Shown one piece after another: positions 29,176 through 38,435 of a stretch of 50,716 bases of DNA. The notes under the pieces are model-generated. The model was not told the origin of the DNA. It worked only from the letters and a program-made list of their open reading frames with translations, and did no database searches. This stretch comes from a virus. A program made the translations under genes and the position numbers. The stretch is taken from positions 1 to 50,716 of the IMG/VR virus record IMGVR_UViG_3300043775_003628. One strand, 5' to 3'. Numbering within the stretch: position 1 is the stretch's first letter; the number at the start of each line of letters is the position of its first letter.

Positions 29176-29619
29176 ATGTATTTAAGAATAGTAAATAATA
29201 CAACAACCTACCCATATACAATAAAAGATTTAAGAGAATCTTTGCCAAATGTAAGTTTACCTGCTAATTTGACAAATGAGCACTTAATAGAGTGGGATAT
29301 GTATGAGGTAGAGTTTACACCTGCACCAATTGATTATACAAAAAATATTATAGAAGGTGCTCCAACTTTAATAGATGGTAAATACTATCAAAATTGGGTA
29401 CAAACTAATGCAACGGAATCCGAAATTGAACAGAGATTAGAAGATAAATGGTTTGAAGTTAGGGAAATACGGAACCAATTATTACAAGAATGTGATTGGA
29501 CTCAATTGGGTGACATATCAACTGAAACTAAAAATATTTGGAGTAATTATAGACAAGAATTGAGAGATGTAACAAATCAATCAAATCCTTTCAATATAAA
29601 TTGGCCTGTTAAACCTTAA
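29176..29619 (+). CDS. Tail-fibre / tail assembly chaperone-like protein (Phage_tail_APC type)
   Basis: A 147-aa protein. The C-terminal 60 residues carry the family signature: an EVREIRNQLLQECDWTQLGD helix, KNIWSNYRQELRDV, and a final NINWPVKP. These match the pattern R..R..LL...DW.Q..D...........W..YRQ.LRD.........WP.KP of the phage tail assembly chaperone family (PF16778 as I remember it). Members sit next to fibre genes and are thought to help fibre folding or attachment. The N-terminus (MYLRIVNNTTTYPYTIKDL) begins like other fibre-associated proteins. The start follows the previous stop by a single base. Confidence 0.7.
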   Translation: MYLRIVNNTTTYPYTIKDLRESLPNVSLPANLTNEHLIEWDMYEVEFTPAPIDYTKNIIEGAPTLIDGKYYQNWVQTNATESEIEQRLEDKWFEVREIRNQLLQECDWTQLGDISTETKNIWSNYRQELRDVTNQSNPFNINWPVKP

Positions 29620-29634
29620 AAGAGGGATAGTTTA

Positions 29635-29642
29635 TATTTATA
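29635..29642 (+). promoter_or_regulatory. TATTTATA motif, candidate late promoter
   Basis: Located in the 50-nt gap between the chaperone-like gene and the mini-fibre gene, ending 27 nt before the ATG at 29670. It is the same octamer as in the other gaps. Confidence 0.4.
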
Positions 29643-29669
29643 TCTATAACTTAAAAGATTAGATATTAA

Positions 29670-29951
29670 ATGGTAATACACAATCCCATATTTTCGGGTT
29701 CAATAATTCAAGATAGAAATAATGCATTTGCTGACCTTAGCGGTTCATTTACTGGCTCTTTAACGGGTTCGTTTAAAGGAACTATTGATGTACAACAAGC
29801 ATCGTTTGATAATCTTAGGGTAAATAATAGTTTATCGGTAAGTGGTTCGATGAGAATGACTGGTTCGATGAATTTAACACAAGGTGGATATTTAGTAGAT
29901 GGGGTAAATGTATTGGATTCAGCTATCGCATTTGCAATAGCATTGGGATAA
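29670..29951 (+). CDS. Mini-fibre protein of GS-type beta repeats
   Basis: A 93-aa protein built like a short piece of the giant fibres: DLSGSFTGSLTGSFKG, then NNSLSVSGSMRMTGSMNL, and a C-terminal hydrophobic stretch (LDSAIAFAIALG). The repeats match the TGSFTGSF segments at the N-terminus of the 3656-aa fibre. It may cap or connect a fibre, or provide a trimerisation stub. No specific family was recognised. It shares a promoter-like motif with the gene after it, which begins 11 nt downstream. Confidence 0.55.
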   Translation: MVIHNPIFSGSIIQDRNNAFADLSGSFTGSLTGSFKGTIDVQQASFDNLRVNNSLSVSGSMRMTGSMNLTQGGYLVDGVNVLDSAIAFAIALG

Positions 29952-29962
29952 AATAAATAAAG

Positions 29963-30295
29963 ATGGCAAATATATTTAAAAATAGTATAACGGGTTCAAT
30001 TGGAACAACTGGTGTTACGGTGTATCAATCACCGGTAGCAACTTCAACAACTGTAATTGGTGTGAGTGTTGCAAACGTAAACACACACAATATTTCGGTA
30101 AGTGTAATGGTGCGTGATGCATCTTTAAATAACACTGTATATGTTGTTAAGGATTCTTTAATTTTACCCGGTAGTGCAAATGTATTAGTTGGTGGTGAAC
30201 AAAAATTAGTTTTGGAAGCCGGAGATTTTCTTTCGGTAACCTCATCATTAGCTAATTCTGCTGATGTAATTGTTTCGGTTTTGGAAATTAGTTAA
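29963..30295 (+). CDS. Small beta-structured virion protein
   Basis: A 110-aa beta-rich protein (TTVIGVSVANVNTHNISVSVMV, KDSLILPGSANVLVGGEQKLVLEAGDF split over neighbouring strands) ending in ADVIVSVLE. The second half matches the C-terminus of the 307-aa protein at 16295 and a small-protein family I recognise from T4-like phages of marine bacteria, in which a PGS or AGS turn is followed by KLVLxxGD and a closing VxVSxLE. Its function is not known to me; a decoration or fibre-junction role fits the position between fibre genes. The next gene starts 12 nt later. Confidence 0.55.
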   Translation: MANIFKNSITGSIGTTGVTVYQSPVATSTTVIGVSVANVNTHNISVSVMVRDASLNNTVYVVKDSLILPGSANVLVGGEQKLVLEAGDFLSVTSSLANSADVIVSVLEIS

Positions 30296-30307
30296 AAGTT
30301 GTAATGA

Positions 30308-33300
30308 ATGGAATATTTAGGTGGTAACCCTAACGGTTTAAACCAATTAAGTTCAAGCTTAGTTGCGTTATATGTAAGTGGAAGTAAAATAGCTAACTTC
30401 TCATCTGAATCGGTGAGTGTAGTTGGTAATTTTACCGCTTCTGGAATTCAAACTAATAGAATTCAAACTAATTTAATCGTTAGTCAATCTAACTCACCTA
30501 TATCGGTTATAGGTAATGTAAAAATAACAGGTTCATTAAATATATCATCATCGATATCTGCATCTATATTTCAGGGCGATGGTGGTGGATTATTTAATAT
30601 TAATGCATCGGCAATTGGAGACCTAAATCAAATTAAATCGGGTTCAGCAATTGCACAAATTTCACCAAACAGAGGATTGGTAGTAAATGTACCAACTTCA
30701 ATTGGTGGTGTATTAGCAGTAAACGGAAATTCAAATATAACAGGTTCGGTTGTAATAAGTCAAAACTTAAATGTGGCTGGAAGAATTACAACAACCGAAT
30801 TACATACAACATTTATATCATCTTCAGTAATATTTTCATCTGGTTCGAATAAATTTGGTGATAATGTAGTTGATAGACAAGAAATAACCGGTTCTCTTTC
30901 AGTAAGTGGTTCTATTTTAGTGACGGGAGATTCTATACCAACCGATAATACAACAAATGAGGTGTTGGTATTGAATATGACTACCGGTAGAATCAGTAGA
31001 AGATTTGCAGCAGCAACTTCTGGTACTTCTGGTACTTCTGGTACATCTGGAAGCAGTGGAAGTAGTGGTACAACTGGTTCTGCAGGTACTAGTGGTTCAT
31101 CGGGAACTAGCGGAAGTGGAGGAACTTCAGGAACTTCGGGAACATCTGGAACTTCCGGAACAAGTGGTTCATCGGGAACTAGTGGTAGTGGTGGTACATC
31201 GGGTAGTGGAGGTTCATCCGGTTCTTCTGGTTCAAGTGGAACTTCTGGAACTTCTGGAACAAGAGGTAGTGCAGGTACATCGGGTAGTGGAGGAACTTCT
31301 GGTTCATCTGGTACAAGTGGTTCATCTGGTTCAAGTGGAACTTCGGGAAGTAGTGGTTCATCTGGTTCAAGTGGAACTAGTGGGACAACGGGTTCAGCAG
31401 GTACATCTGGTAAAGATGGAACTTCTGGAAGTAGTGGTTCATCGGGTACATCTGGTAAAGATGGTACTTCTGGGACAAGCGGAACTTCTGGTAGTAAAGG
31501 TTCGGATGGAACTTCAGGAAGTAGTGGTATAACTGGAGGAGCAGGAACTTCTGGTACAGGTGGTACAACTGGTTCTGCAGGAACTAGTGGCACTTCTGGT
31601 ACAAGTGGAACTTCGGGTACATCTGGTTCAAGTGGTTTAACCGGAGCTGGTGGTGGAAGTGGTTCATCGGGAAGTAGTGGTTCATCCGGAACATCTGGAA
31701 CTTCAGGTAGTAGTGGTGTATCCGGTTCATCGGGAAGTAGTGGAACTTCGGGAACTTCAGGTACATCTGGTATAAGTGGTGCTGGAGGTACAAGCGGAAG
31801 TGGTGGAACTTCGGGTACATCTGGTTCATCTGGTACATCCGGTAAAGATGGTTCATCGGGCACATCTGGTACAAGAGGAAGTGCAGGTACATCCGGTAGT
31901 GGAGGAACAAGTGGAACTACTGGTTCAGCTGGAACTTCTGGTAGTGGTGGAACATCTGGAACATCCGGAACTAGTGGAGTAACGGGTTCTTCGGGTTCTG
32001 CAGGAACTTCCGGAACTTCTGGTAAAGATGGAACTTCCGGTACTTCTGGTACGAGTGGAACTTCTGGTAAATCTGGTAGTTCGGGAACTTCCGGTACATC
32101 TGGAACAAGTGGAACTTCTGGTATATCTGGCACATCTGGAACTAGTGGAAGTGCAGGTACAAGTGGAAGTGCAGGTACAAGTGGAAGTGCAGGCACAAGC
32201 GGAAGTGGAGGCTCGGCAGGAACTTCTGGAACATCAGGCACATCAGGTACATCAGGTACTTCAGGAAGTGGTGGTACAAGCGGAAGTGGGGGAACATCTG
32301 GTTCTGGTGGAACTGCAGGAACTTCTGGTAGTGGAGGAACTTCTGGTAGTGGAGGAACTTCTGGTAGTGGTGGTACATCGGGAACAAGAGGCACCGCAGG
32401 AACATCTGGAACTTCTGGAACATCTGGAAGTAGTGGAAGTAGTGGTTCATCTGGTTCATCCGGAACAAGTGGAACTTCTGGAACTTCTGGAACTTCTGGA
32501 ACAAGCGGAAGTGGAGGTACATCTGGTTTATTATCATTAACCGGTACAACTAATAATGGTGTAATTACCCTAAACGGAACTGCACCAAACGGAACGGTTG
32601 AAAGTAATTTAACTTTTGATGGAACATTATTGACAGTAACCGGTAACGCCACAATTACAGGAAATTTAACTGTAAGTGGTACAACAACTACGATTAATAC
32701 TGAAACAATCCTATTAGCGGATAATATTATAACTCTTAACTCAAACTTTACATCTGGCGCACCAAGTGAAAATGCTGGTATAGAAGTTAGGAGAGGTTCA
32801 TCATCAACAGTACAATTTTATTGGGATGAAACTAATGATAGGTGGTATGCTGATAACACATTACAAGTAAATGGTAACATAATCCTTAGCGGTACAATTG
32901 ATACGGGACAAGGTGCAACCGAAGTTTACTTAATGAACCAAAATCTTCGTACAACTGATAACGTAAATTTTGGAAATATAAGAATAAGTGGTGTAATACA
33001 GAATAATAGCGGTACAACTATATTAGACCAAAGTGGTAATGTACCTGGTTCAGCTGGTAGTGTAGCGTGGGCTAACATTTCTGGTCAACGAACTTTAACA
33101 CGTGATAATGCAGGTCTTAGAGGAGATGCTGGAGCACGAAGTGGTTTCTTTGAAACATCATCTCCTACAAATTATTATACAGGTGCATCCAGTTGGCAAC
33201 ATCTAATTGATGTAAGGCATACTAACGATGGTAACAATTATGCAATGCAACTTGCGGGTAGTTTCTTTGACCAAGCTATTTGGTTTAGAAAAACTAATGA

Positions 33301-36300
33301 TTCCGCAACAACTGCTTGGAGAAGACTTGTAACTAATGATACTGATACTACTTGGAATCTTAATATTACTGGTACTGCCGGTAGTGAAACTTTGGCAACC
33401 GTAACTAATAGAGGTAATATATCAACTGGTGACATTTACACACCGGGTGGAAGCTATTTTAGAGCAAGATATACATCGAATAATACATATCATGGTTCAT
33501 TTAGTTGGTATCATCTTCAGTTAGGTAACAATGGTGATAACTACATTATAGCAGGTAGAACTAATACGGGAGGTAGATTAAGATTTTTCGTAAATAATAC
33601 AACAGATTTCACATCAATCAATGGTACTGAAGGTATGAGATTGGATAGTGATGGTAGATTATATTCTTATATAGATACTCGTTCTCCAATATTTTATGAT
33701 AATGATAATACATCGTTTTATGCAGATTTTAACTCAACCGGAACTTCGATAAACGCAGCTGGATTTATTCAAGGTTCTAATATAAACACATCGATACGAT
33801 ATTTGGGTACTGGTGTTTCGTACAATAACGATAGAACTACTAAAGTATCAAATGGTTTGGCTGTTTATCAAGCATACAATGGTGGTTCAAATTCACCATG
33901 GACGTATGATACCGCACTTCAAATAATCGCAAGTGGTACAGGATTTGAATTTTCAGCCGATTGGATATCAACTGGTTCAACTGGATTAAAAATTCGTTCA
34001 CTTAGAGATTGTTGTCAAAACTGGTCTTCTTGGTCTGATGTTGCAACGTCAAATCGTTCATTTACTAACACGGTCGATTTAAGAGCACCTGTATTTTATG
34101 ATTCAGATAATACCGCATTCCGTTTAGATTTAAATTCATCATCAAGATTAAGAAACTTATATGTTGGTGATTCTGGTAGCGATTGGTCCGATCCAGGAGG
34201 ATGGGGGACTCAACTACATGTTTCAAACGGTCCACATTCTATTATAAGAGTATATGCACGAAACGAAGGTATTGAAACCGGTATGTTCTCACATGTTGGT
34301 GGGCAATCTAAAGTGGGTTCGTTTACAAATCATAATTTTAGTATAGTTAGAAATTTCTCAGATAGAATGATATTCTATTCTGGATATACATACGCAAATG
34401 GATATTTGGAAGCTCAAAGTGATATGAGAGCACCAATATTCTATGATTCAAACGATACATCTTGGTATGTAGACCCTAATTCGGTATCTAGAATGTATTC
34501 AGTTCAAGCTCGTAACTTAGGTGGAGCGAACTTACAAGTTGTTAGTACAAATATTGGTGTAAATGCAGTTAATGAAGCAATAACCTTTATAGATGGTAGT
34601 ATTGTTCAAGCTCATACTTCAACCGGTACTGGATGTGGTGGATGTTGTTATAATTGGTACTCATCCGAATGGTTAGAAATTGATCCTGAAAAAGATTATG
34701 AGTTTAGTGTTTGGGTAAGAAGTACAGGAAACGATGCAATTTATTTTGGTTGGCATGAACTTAATGCAGCTGGAAACTATATATCTGCGAACCCTTACTT
34801 CCATGGTTCTTATAGAAATACAAATGGTACTTGGATTCAGTTAAAAGCAATGCTTAGAAACTGGCGTACACCTGCCAATGCTTCTAATACCGAAGGACAA
34901 GATAGATATGCAAATAATACTTCCGAAGAAGCACATTATTCTAGTGATGGTGTAATGCACTCAACAACAAGAAGAATACATGTTAGATTTGGTACTTGTT
35001 ATGGTAGCGTTGCTGGTAGTAAAACTTACTATCATGGATTAAAAGTAAGAGAGAATCCGGTATCGGATGTAGCTAATCAATTCACCGTTCCTTATTATAA
35101 TGGTTCTTCTTATGTAGGTAGAATGAGATGGAGAACGAATACCCATTGGGATTCTCGTTCTGGTATCGATATTATAGGTGCTGCTGGTGAATTCCGTATG
35201 AGTTCAGATAGTGGTAACTTAAACCTTAGAGTTGACGGTTGGATTATAGGTGAGGATTATGTACAGGGCAGTGGCGGAGTTTATGGTCCAGTATTCTATG
35301 ACACTAACAATAGTGCATATAGAATGGACTTAACTGATTCCGGAAACTCAATAGTAGCAGCGGGTTCTTACAATGTACAAAATCATAATAAACCTGCTAT
35401 ATTATTAAACTCATCCGGTACATCATCGGCTGGTGCAGCATTTGCTATTCAACAAGTAACCGGAGAAGGTTGGACAGGTATATTCGTAGATTACGAACCA
35501 TATACTGGATGGGGATTGTATCATGATAACCCAAATAACTTCTTCTGTATTACATCGGAAGGAACTACCGGTCAAATAAGAAGCTTTACTGTTCCAAGTA
35601 GAGCATCTGGTAACAGAACTGCTTATGAAAAAATAAGATTAGACCAAAATAATGGTAACATTATAATGGGTGGTAACCTTGATGTTTATGGTGGTAATAT
35701 TACAATTAGAAAAAGTGGTACTGATTCTAGAATAGATTTTGCAGCACAATCAAATGATCCTGGTTATATTTGGCACTATGAATCATCTAACACCGCGAGA
35801 ATGTGGTTTGCGGCATCAGATGATGATGGTACAAATGATTACTTTGGATTTGGATTCACCGGTGATAGAGAAAGATTAATTATTTACACATCCGGTAGAA
35901 TGGATGTTCCTATAATTTACGATAGAAACAACACCGGATATTATGTAGACCCGAATGGTTCAACACAATTAGCAACAGTATATGCAAATGATTGGTTCAG
36001 ACCTCAAGGATGTACTGGTGTTTATTTGCAATCTTATGATAAAGGTATTTGGTCTCCTGAATGTGCTGGTAATGCGTATGGTACTGTAAATACTTACGGA
36101 AGTGGTAGAAACGGATGGTATGGATGGGGTATCGGTAGTAGATACGTCTTAATGAGTACATTAGGTGATAATGTGGGTATGCACGATAACAGCCGTAGCT
36201 GGATTTGGTATATGGATGGTGGAAGGCTACAAATGTATTGGGCTGGAAGCCGTAGAATGGTAACTGAATCACATGGTGTGTACTTTGATGCGGATGCTAG

Positions 36301-38392
36301 AGCTTCTATATTCTATGACCACGATACTTCTTTCTATTTTGATGGAAATGGTACAACTAGATGGCAAGGATTAGATTCCTACTCTAAAATGAGAATTGGT
36401 CTTACCGGTAGAAACAATGAAAGAAGAAACGATTATTCAGGTGGCGATACCAACTATTGGACAGGTGCTATGGGTTGGGGTACTACTGATTTTATCTCCG
36501 CATTTAACTGGGGTAGTGGATTTATCGATACGTGGGGTGGTATTCCAAACTCTCCTGGTGATACATCTCACTATGTAGGTGTTCAAGCATCTCACTATGT
36601 AGCTGGATATAATAATGGATATGGTATCCAAATAGTTGGTGGACCTATTCAAGGTTTATGGCATACATCTTATTGGAATACAAAACGTTCTTGGTATAAA
36701 ATAGCAATGTATGGACTGAACGAAAGTTCAGGTACATTCTGGTCATCAATAATGTATGATTCCAATGATAGTGGTAGATACATTGACCCTAATGGAACAT
36801 CACAACTTCAAGAAGTTTATTCATTCTCATATAGAGGTAACGGTAACGTAGGTGGAACAGGTAACGCATCTTGGCATCCAAATGGCATCTATTCGGCCGG
36901 ATATAACTGGTTGTATGGTGGTATGAATGCTGGCGGTGGTTCTGCTACAAACTTTGGTGATGTAAGAGCGAACATATTCTATGATAACCAAAATACTGGA
37001 TATTATTTAGACCCTAACTCGGTATCACAACTTCGTTATGTGATGGCAGATGATTGGTTTAGACCACAAGGCTGTACCGGTGTTTATTGGAATTCGTATG
37101 GTAGAGGTATGTGGATGCCTGAGTGTGAGGGTAATCCTTATGGTAACATAACAACCTATGCTGGCGGTAGAAACGGATGGCAAGGCTGGGGCATACAAAG
37201 TAGATATACCCTAATGAGTACGGGTGGTGATAACGTTGGTATGCATGATTCGGCTAGAGGCTGGATTTGGTATATGAGTGGTGCTGAATTGAATATGTAT
37301 TGGGCAGGTAACCGTAGAGCTGTAACAACATCTTGGGGTACATACTTTGATGGATATACTGAAGCAGGTGGTTCAGTAAGAGGGCCTATATTCTATGATA
37401 ACCAAGATACTGGTTATTATTTAGACCCACATAATACTGACCAACAAGGTTTAAGAATTAGAGGTGGTACTTTACATGGACCTAACTGGTGGTGGGGAGC
37501 TTATTTAAGAGTTGGTACAAATAACTATGTTGATAGCTGGGCTACTATATTCACATCGAATGGTAACTTACACATCGATGCGAGAGCGGGTTATCCATTG
37601 TATTTAAACTGGCACACCGGTAACGATACGTTATTAACCGGAGCTATTCAAGCACGAATATACTATGATATAGATAATACTGGATACTATTTTGGTAGCG
37701 GTGGTTCTGCAGATTCTAGATTGGGATATGTAAACTGTAATGGAGGATTTTCACAACCAAACAACCAATTCCAATTCGTAACTGATAGAGCGAGCCGTGC
37801 GGGTGATACGAATACCGCTAACCTACAAGCTTGTGCGAATAGTAACTTATCTGCATTCTTCTCTTGGCACAAATATGGTGTATTTGCAACCAATATGGGA
37901 CTTGATAACGATAACGTAATTCGTATCGGTGGATGGTCAATGAGTGCTAATAGATGGCAATTAGACCCATCGGGTAATATGTATGCAGCTGGTAACGTAG
38001 TTGCGTATTCATCTGATGAAAGATTGAAAGAAAATATTACTACAATTGGGGATGCATTAGGAATGTTGAAACGATTGAGAGGTGTTTACTTTGATTGGAA
38101 ACCAATTGTTGATGAATTAGGATTCTATCCGGAAGATAGACATGATATTGGTGTTATTGCACAAGAAGTTGAAAAGGTAATACCACAAGCTATTAAACCA
38201 GCTCCATTTGATGCACTTGCCGATGGTAAATCGATATCCGGACAAAACTATAAGACTGTACAATTAGAAAAAATTGTTCCTGTACTTATACAATCGGTTA
38301 AAGAACAACAGGTAATTATTGAATCACAATCGAAAGAAATTGCTGAATTAAAAGAAATTGTTGGTAAGATATTAAAATTACACAATCAATAA
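30308..38392 (+). CDS. Giant 2694-aa tail fibre with collagen-like tract and S74 intramolecular chaperone
   Basis: Residues 1-236 are GSL and GDGGGLFNI beta modules; one SGSAIAQISP module matches those of the other giant fibre. Residues 237-740 are a proline-free collagen-like tract. Then follow VESNLTFDGTLLTVTGN and a TVSGTTTTINTETI / LADNIITLNSN domain typical of phage fibres. The shaft holds ten copies of a FYDxxxTxYYxDPNxxSxL motif separated by beta domains, two of them 102-aa duplicates. Residues about 2566-2694 are a peptidase S74 (endosialidase-type) chaperone: SDERLKENI with Ser2569 and Lys2574 as the expected dyad, DIGVIAQEVEKVIP, and a C-terminal coiled coil. Self-cleavage just before Ser2569 would release the chaperone after trimer folding. 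The start ATG is preferred over the out-of-frame ATG four bases upstream. Confidence 0.8.
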   Translation: MEYLGGNPNGLNQLSSSLVALYVSGSKIANFSSESVSVVGNFTASGIQTNRIQTNLIVSQSNSPISVIGNVKITGSLNISSSISASIFQGDGGGLFNINASAIGDLNQIKSGSAIAQISPNRGLVVNVPTSIGGVLAVNGNSNITGSVVISQNLNVAGRITTTELHTTFISSSVIFSSGSNKFGDNVVDRQEITGSLSVSGSILVTGDSIPTDNTTNEVLVLNMTTGRISRRFAAATSGTSGTSGTSGSSGSSGTTGSAGTSGSSGTSGSGGTSGTSGTSGTSGTSGSSGTSGSGGTSGSGGSSGSSGSSGTSGTSGTRGSAGTSGSGGTSGSSGTSGSSGSSGTSGSSGSSGSSGTSGTTGSAGTSGKDGTSGSSGSSGTSGKDGTSGTSGTSGSKGSDGTSGSSGITGGAGTSGTGGTTGSAGTSGTSGTSGTSGTSGSSGLTGAGGGSGSSGSSGSSGTSGTSGSSGVSGSSGSSGTSGTSGTSGISGAGGTSGSGGTSGTSGSSGTSGKDGSSGTSGTRGSAGTSGSGGTSGTTGSAGTSGSGGTSGTSGTSGVTGSSGSAGTSGTSGKDGTSGTSGTSGTSGKSGSSGTSGTSGTSGTSGISGTSGTSGSAGTSGSAGTSGSAGTSGSGGSAGTSGTSGTSGTSGTSGSGGTSGSGGTSGSGGTAGTSGSGGTSGSGGTSGSGGTSGTRGTAGTSGTSGTSGSSGSSGSSGSSGTSGTSGTSGTSGTSGSGGTSGLLSLTGTTNNGVITLNGTAPNGTVESNLTFDGTLLTVTGNATITGNLTVSGTTTTINTETILLADNIITLNSNFTSGAPSENAGIEVRRGSSSTVQFYWDETNDRWYADNTLQVNGNIILSGTIDTGQGATEVYLMNQNLRTTDNVNFGNIRISGVIQNNSGTTILDQSGNVPGSAGSVAWANISGQRTLTRDNAGLRGDAGARSGFFETSSPTNYYTGASSWQHLIDVRHTNDGNNYAMQLAGSFFDQAIWFRKTNDSATTAWRRLVTNDTDTTWNLNITGTAGSETLATVTNRGNISTGDIYTPGGSYFRARYTSNNTYHGSFSWYHLQLGNNGDNYIIAGRTNTGGRLRFFVNNTTDFTSINGTEGMRLDSDGRLYSYIDTRSPIFYDNDNTSFYADFNSTGTSINAAGFIQGSNINTSIRYLGTGVSYNNDRTTKVSNGLAVYQAYNGGSNSPWTYDTALQIIASGTGFEFSADWISTGSTGLKIRSLRDCCQNWSSWSDVATSNRSFTNTVDLRAPVFYDSDNTAFRLDLNSSSRLRNLYVGDSGSDWSDPGGWGTQLHVSNGPHSIIRVYARNEGIETGMFSHVGGQSKVGSFTNHNFSIVRNFSDRMIFYSGYTYANGYLEAQSDMRAPIFYDSNDTSWYVDPNSVSRMYSVQARNLGGANLQVVSTNIGVNAVNEAITFIDGSIVQAHTSTGTGCGGCCYNWYSSEWLEIDPEKDYEFSVWVRSTGNDAIYFGWHELNAAGNYISANPYFHGSYRNTNGTWIQLKAMLRNWRTPANASNTEGQDRYANNTSEEAHYSSDGVMHSTTRRIHVRFGTCYGSVAGSKTYYHGLKVRENPVSDVANQFTVPYYNGSSYVGRMRWRTNTHWDSRSGIDIIGAAGEFRMSSDSGNLNLRVDGWIIGEDYVQGSGGVYGPVFYDTNNSAYRMDLTDSGNSIVAAGSYNVQNHNKPAILLNSSGTSSAGAAFAIQQVTGEGWTGIFVDYEPYTGWGLYHDNPNNFFCITSEGTTGQIRSFTVPSRASGNRTAYEKIRLDQNNGNIIMGGNLDVYGGNITIRKSGTDSRIDFAAQSNDPGYIWHYESSNTARMWFAASDDDGTNDYFGFGFTGDRERLIIYTSGRMDVPIIYDRNNTGYYVDPNGSTQLATVYANDWFRPQGCTGVYLQSYDKGIWSPECAGNAYGTVNTYGSGRNGWYGWGIGSRYVLMSTLGDNVGMHDNSRSWIWYMDGGRLQMYWAGSRRMVTESHGVYFDADARASIFYDHDTSFYFDGNGTTRWQGLDSYSKMRIGLTGRNNERRNDYSGGDTNYWTGAMGWGTTDFISAFNWGSGFIDTWGGIPNSPGDTSHYVGVQASHYVAGYNNGYGIQIVGGPIQGLWHTSYWNTKRSWYKIAMYGLNESSGTFWSSIMYDSNDSGRYIDPNGTSQLQEVYSFSYRGNGNVGGTGNASWHPNGIYSAGYNWLYGGMNAGGGSATNFGDVRANIFYDNQNTGYYLDPNSVSQLRYVMADDWFRPQGCTGVYWNSYGRGMWMPECEGNPYGNITTYAGGRNGWQGWGIQSRYTLMSTGGDNVGMHDSARGWIWYMSGAELNMYWAGNRRAVTTSWGTYFDGYTEAGGSVRGPIFYDNQDTGYYLDPHNTDQQGLRIRGGTLHGPNWWWGAYLRVGTNNYVDSWATIFTSNGNLHIDARAGYPLYLNWHTGNDTLLTGAIQARIYYDIDNTGYYFGSGGSADSRLGYVNCNGGFSQPNNQFQFVTDRASRAGDTNTANLQACANSNLSAFFSWHKYGVFATNMGLDNDNVIRIGGWSMSANRWQLDPSGNMYAAGNVVAYSSDERLKENITTIGDALGMLKRLRGVYFDWKPIVDELGFYPEDRHDIGVIAQEVEKVIPQAIKPAPFDALADGKSISGQNYKTVQLEKIVPVLIQSVKEQQVIIESQSKEIAELKEIVGKILKLHNQ
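31016..32527 (+). repeat. Second collagen-like Gly-X-Ser tract, 504 aa
   Basis: The composition is the same as in the 3656-aa fibre but it lacks the GTFF interruptions. Short DNA tandem repeats of 18 nt are visible inside: three units from 32147 to 32200 (GSAGTS) and three units from 32327 to 32380 (GSGGTS). Confidence 0.9.
35984..36289 (+). repeat. 102-aa duplicated fibre domain, copy 1
   Basis: Residues 1893-1994 of the 2694-aa fibre (DWFRPQGCTGVY, GRNGWYGWGIGSRY, DNVGMHDNSRSWIWYM). Copy 2 at 37046-37351 has exactly the same length, with many scattered substitutions. Each copy is Trp-rich and contains two Cys. Confidence 0.8.
37046..37351 (+). repeat. 102-aa duplicated fibre domain, copy 2
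   Basis: Residues 2247-2348 of the same fibre (DWFRPQGCTGVY, GRNGWQGWGIQSRY, DNVGMHDSARGWIWYM). The Cys pair and most Trp are kept, while surface-like positions differ from copy 1. Confidence 0.8.
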
Positions 38393-38412
38393 GTTATTTT
38401 TCAAAATAAATA

Positions 38413-38420
38413 TATTTATA
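38413..38420 (+). promoter_or_regulatory. TATTTATA motif, candidate late promoter
   Basis: Lies in the 43-nt gap after the S74 fibre and ends 15 nt before the ATG at 38436, the shortest spacing in the set. Confidence 0.38.
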
Positions 38421-38435
38421 GAAAACAATTATATT

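Noticed and set aside
30760-32652. A 630-codon minus-strand frame with the same PDVP pattern
   Set aside because: It is the shadow of the second collagen-like tract. The likeness to the first minus-strand frame follows from the shared sense-strand repeat.
35984-37351. Template/variable repeat pair of a diversity-generating retroelement
   Set aside because: No reverse transcriptase is in the window, differences are not confined to adenine positions, and both copies lie inside one gene.
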